Source: an uncultured Bacteroidales bacterium (GTDB lineage: Bacteria; Bacteroidota; Bacteroidia; Bacteroidales; Muribaculaceae). Taken from it: 64,000 nucleotides of DNA. This document shows, piece after piece, positions 61,513 to 64,000 of the stretch (position 1 is the first letter of the stretch; every line of letters begins with the position of its first letter). The stretch is from positions 1 to 64,000 of the forward strand of contig CACYSG010000037.1 of assembly GCA_902776955.1 (NCBI GenBank). The letters are read 5' to 3'. The notes beneath the pieces were generated by a model that saw only the letters and a program-made list of their open reading frames with translations, ran no database searches and was not told the origin of the DNA. A program made the translations under genes and the position numbers.

Positions 61513-62175
61513 ATGGCCAAGAATAACGAGAATCAGATCATTCTGCCCGAGCCGACCATCAGGCGGCTGCCTTGGTATCTGTCCTACGTTCGTATGCTCG
61601 ACAACTTGCATGTCGAGTATGTGTCGTCAACGCAGATTTCCAAGGAATTGAATGTGCAGTCTTCCCAGATTGCCAAGGATCTGTCTTTTCTCAACATTCG
61701 CGGTAAGACACGCATCGGATATGAGGTGCACAGCCTGCTGGAAGAGCTGGAGGCCTTCTTGGGCTTTAACCGTATGCACGATGCGGTGGTCATCGGTACG
61801 GGTAGCTTGGGCGCTGCCTTGATGCAGGACCGTGGTCTCGAGAACTACGGGCTGAACATCGTGGCGGGCTTTGACGTGCGCACCGAGGTTGTCGGCAAGC
61901 ACGTGGGCGGTCTGCCGGTATACGACATCAGCGAGTTGGCCTCATGGCAGCGCGAGCATCGCGTTTCCATCGCCATCTTGACGGTGCCGGTGGAACGGGC
62001 CCAGGAAACCGCCGCCCTGGCGATTGCCAGCGGCATGACGGCCCTGTGGAACTTTACGCCCTACCGCATCAAGGCTCCCGACGACGTGGTGATTGCCAAC
62101 ACGTCGATCTATGCCCACCTGGCCATTATCTACAACCGGATGCACAACACGGCTCCGGAGTATAAACCGGAGTGA
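61513..62175 (+). CDS. rex: Redox-sensing transcriptional repressor Rex
   Basis: Rex represses fermentative and respiratory genes until NADH binds. The 220-aa protein has a winged-helix N-terminus (SSTQISKELNVQSSQIAKDLSFL at about 38-60) and a Rossmann domain with GTGSLG (95-100). It also has VAGFDVRTEVVGKHVGGLPVYDI, and ALWNFTPYRIKAP near the end. I chose the ATG at 61513; the frame extends to a TTG at 61492, inside the region after the -7 box. It is probably autoregulated. Confidence 0.96.
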   Translation: MAKNNENQIILPEPTIRRLPWYLSYVRMLDNLHVEYVSSTQISKELNVQSSQIAKDLSFLNIRGKTRIGYEVHSLLEELEAFLGFNRMHDAVVIGTGSLGAALMQDRGLENYGLNIVAGFDVRTEVVGKHVGGLPVYDISELASWQREHRVSIAILTVPVERAQETAALAIASGMTALWNFTPYRIKAPDDVVIANTSIYAHLAIIYNRMHNTAPEYKPE

Positions 62176-62211
62176 CGCCCCGCAGTGGCAGGGAGATAAA
62201 AGAAGGGAATA

Positions 62212-62787
62212 ATGAAGGTTATCGGTTTCACGGGTAATTACGGCAACAGTGACGACAGCATGGACAGCTATCTCATGGCCGATTCCGCGATATTGTACAC
62301 TGGACGCCCCTTCTTTATCCCCGACTTTGCCGACCACTTTGAGGCAACGCCCTCGATTGTGGTGCGCACGGGACGTTTGGGCAAATGTGTTGCCCCCAAG
62401 TTCGCCCATCGCTACTGGGATGCCCTCACTGCCGGATTCGGCGTGCGGGCCTGCCAGGATGGCGATAGCCGCATGGGAGCGCTGGACCGCGCATTCGACG
62501 GAGCGGCCATCGTTGGCGAATGGGTGCCCGTGGCCGATATCGACGACCCGTTGCAGGAAGTCGTCGAGGTCAAGGTGGACGATAGGGTAGTGTCGCGCTG
62601 CTGTCTGGCCGAGATGTGCATGCCGCTGGCCGACGTCCTGTCGGCGGTGAGCGGACGTTGCAGCATCAAGATGGGCGACCTGCTGTTCACCGGTGAAACG
62701 GGCGAACGCATCGTGCTGGCACCCGGAATGCGCCTCAAGGCAAGCATCGGCGGCCGCGAAGTGCTGGACGTGAAAGTGAGGCTTTGA
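62212..62787 (+). CDS. Fumarylacetoacetate hydrolase (FAH) family protein
   Basis: This 191-aa protein shows FAH-fold features: PSIVVRTGRLGKCVAPKFAHRYW, VVEVKVDDRVVSR and the C-terminal KMGDLLFTGETG loop. It is shorter than typical FAH hydrolases and the usual E-x-E metal motif is not clear, so catalysis is uncertain. It lies 36 bases after rex in the same orientation; this rex-FAH pairing may be an operon. Confidence 0.8.
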   Translation: MKVIGFTGNYGNSDDSMDSYLMADSAILYTGRPFFIPDFADHFEATPSIVVRTGRLGKCVAPKFAHRYWDALTAGFGVRACQDGDSRMGALDRAFDGAAIVGEWVPVADIDDPLQEVVEVKVDDRVVSRCCLAEMCMPLADVLSAVSGRCSIKMGDLLFTGETGERIVLAPGMRLKASIGGREVLDVKVRL

Positions 62788-62867
62788 TACATTGACAAGG
62801 ACGATAAACTGAATGTAACAAGATATAGAACTATTTGGTAAACTGAAATAAACCAAAACAAATAGAT

Positions 62868-64000
62868 ATGCGCAAACTGACAAAACTTCAACTCGTGTGT
62901 GCAGCAGTGATGGCCATCTGCTGTGCAGGATTCGTCAGCGCGTTCAACGCTACGAATTATGCGACAACATCCAGGCTTGCCACCGGCAAGTGGGTGAAAA
63001 TCTCTATTCCCGAGAGTGGAATGTATGAGCTCACCTATGATGAGCTCCGAGAAATGGGCTTCAACAATCCCGAAAAAGTTGCCGTGTACGGTTTCGGCGG
63101 CAACAAGATTAACGAGACGCTCAATGGCGGTGTCCCCGATGACATGCGCCGCGTGCCCATCCTGCGTTCTAATGACAAGATCTGTTTCTACGGCAATGGT
63201 CCCGTGCACATGAACATCAGCGACTACAACACGACGCCCCGTTTCACGCGCACGTTCAATCCTTATTCACAGGTGGGCTGCTACCTGCTGACTGAGATTA
63301 CCATGGCCGACCTGTTGCCCACCAAGAAGGCAACCGTCACCGTGAACAATTATGTTGACATGCCGATGAGCCTTGGCTACTTCTACCACGAGCGCGAACT
63401 CGTCAGCCCGGGTAGCTCGGGTAAGGAGATGCTGGGTGAGGACTTCTCGGCCGAGCAAGTGAAGATCGACTATTATCTTCCCCAGCTTGCCGACAGCAAT
63501 CTTGTGGTGCAGACGTCGATTGCCGCTAACGTGTCGAGCGTGTCCTATGCCACGGGTATCTTGCACAGTGGTGCAGCCAGCGACACGACCAACTTCTCGC
63601 TGTCGCTGTCACGCATCTACTCTCCCGCCAATAGCACCTATATCCTGTACAACTATGCCACTCCCTACGGCGCACTCAAGTTGACTCATCCCGCTGAGCG
63701 CGGCCAGTTTGAGCCTTACCTGCGCTTCGGTACTTCTGACGTGACGGTTTCGCTGATGCGTCTGGATTACTTTATCCTCACCTATAAGCATTTCAACATC
63801 ATCACCGAGGACGAGAACAACCAGGTATTCATGGGCTATGCCGCCACCCGCGGTAACGAGCGCTTCATGTTGCCCAACGCATCGTCCAACACGGTAGTGT
63901 GGTGCATCAATAGCACGAACTATCCCAGCGAGGTGACCACCAGCACCTATAATGATGAGAGCGGAACCGGTCTGGCCTTCTATTCGGCCAGCGCAGCGGT
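62868..64000 (+). CDS. PorU-like secreted protein, N-terminal part (cut by window end)
   Basis: The frame is open for 377 codons from the ATG at 62868 to the window edge. A signal peptide (about 1-25, with VCAAVMAICCAGFVSAF) is followed by a domain paralogous to the PorU N-terminus: SRLATGKWVKISIPESGMYELTYDELREMGF, VYGFGGNKINE, ILRSNDKICFYGNGP. PorU here has TGKWVKIFVKESGIYQIT and VFGYGGAPLSE at the matching places. It is likely a second C25-type peptidase or T9SS substrate; any catalytic His/Cys would lie beyond the window. Confidence 0.82.
   Translation, partial: MRKLTKLQLVCAAVMAICCAGFVSAFNATNYATTSRLATGKWVKISIPESGMYELTYDELREMGFNNPEKVAVYGFGGNKINETLNGGVPDDMRRVPILRSNDKICFYGNGPVHMNISDYNTTPRFTRTFNPYSQVGCYLLTEITMADLLPTKKATVTVNNYVDMPMSLGYFYHERELVSPGSSGKEMLGEDFSAEQVKIDYYLPQLADSNLVVQTSIAANVSSVSYATGILHSGAASDTTNFSLSLSRIYSPANSTYILYNYATPYGALKLTHPAERGQFEPYLRFGTSDVTVSLMRLDYFILTYKHFNIITEDENNQVFMGYAATRGNERFMLPNASSNTVVWCINSTNYPSEVTTSTYNDESGTGLAFYSASAA

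Overview
The window looks like chromosomal DNA of an anaerobic Bacteroidales bacterium, probably Muribaculaceae or Prevotellaceae (the family is inference). Evidence: promoters of the Bacteroidetes type (TTTG, about 20 bases, TAnnTTTG), almost no Shine-Dalgarno sequences, a PorU-type C25 protease of the type IX secretion system (T9SS), C10 proteases with dockerin-like tails, a PpiD/SurA-like folding factor, Rex, and a Bacteroidetes-type RAYT transposase. No phage, plasmid or CRISPR locus was seen.

Layout. 1-10,025 (minus strand) reads as one long gene train: SPFH protein, Arc-like DNA-binding protein, four paralogous polytopic membrane proteins built from a repeated unit, two tiny membrane proteins (one frameshifted), three tandem DNA/RNA non-specific endonucleases, then mnmE. 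10,650-18,200 holds a secreted beta-helix protein, pepT, tRNA-Lys, a strongly structured non-coding element, a CotH-dockerin protein, the NAD(P)HX repair enzyme and tRNA-Leu. 18,288-25,600 (minus) holds a YihY/BrkB protein, adk, hpt, a RAYT transposase between REP-like palindromes, two POT peptide transporters (one damaged) and sufE. 25,683-33,148 is envelope biogenesis: a TonB-receptor-like barrel and a 1020-aa TPR protein (minus), and a PpiD-like chaperone (plus). 33,627-46,358 holds a 2019-aa secreted repeat protein and two C10 proteases. 46,536-51,444 holds hypothetical proteins, a cohesin-like protein, a DUF3108 protein and a glycerophosphodiesterase. 51,598-57,431 is an export operon (TolC, HlyD, two ABC-2 permeases, no ATPase) plus a phosphopantetheinyl transferase. 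57,535-64,000 holds PorU, rex, a FAH-fold protein and the start of a second PorU-like protein.

Themes. Much of the window serves the cell surface: T9SS processing, secreted proteases, dockerin-like tails, surface repeats and tripartite export. Intergenic DNA is rich in repeats: a 230-285 bp MITE-like family, a 147-bp MITE-like element, AATTCG-type repeats, REP palindromes, and short-period (7 or 9 nt) arrays that are always sense-oriented just upstream of start codons. The least explained parts are the repeat-unit membrane protein/SPFH/nuclease cluster, the sense-oriented short-period arrays, and the four-hairpin element beside tRNA-Lys.
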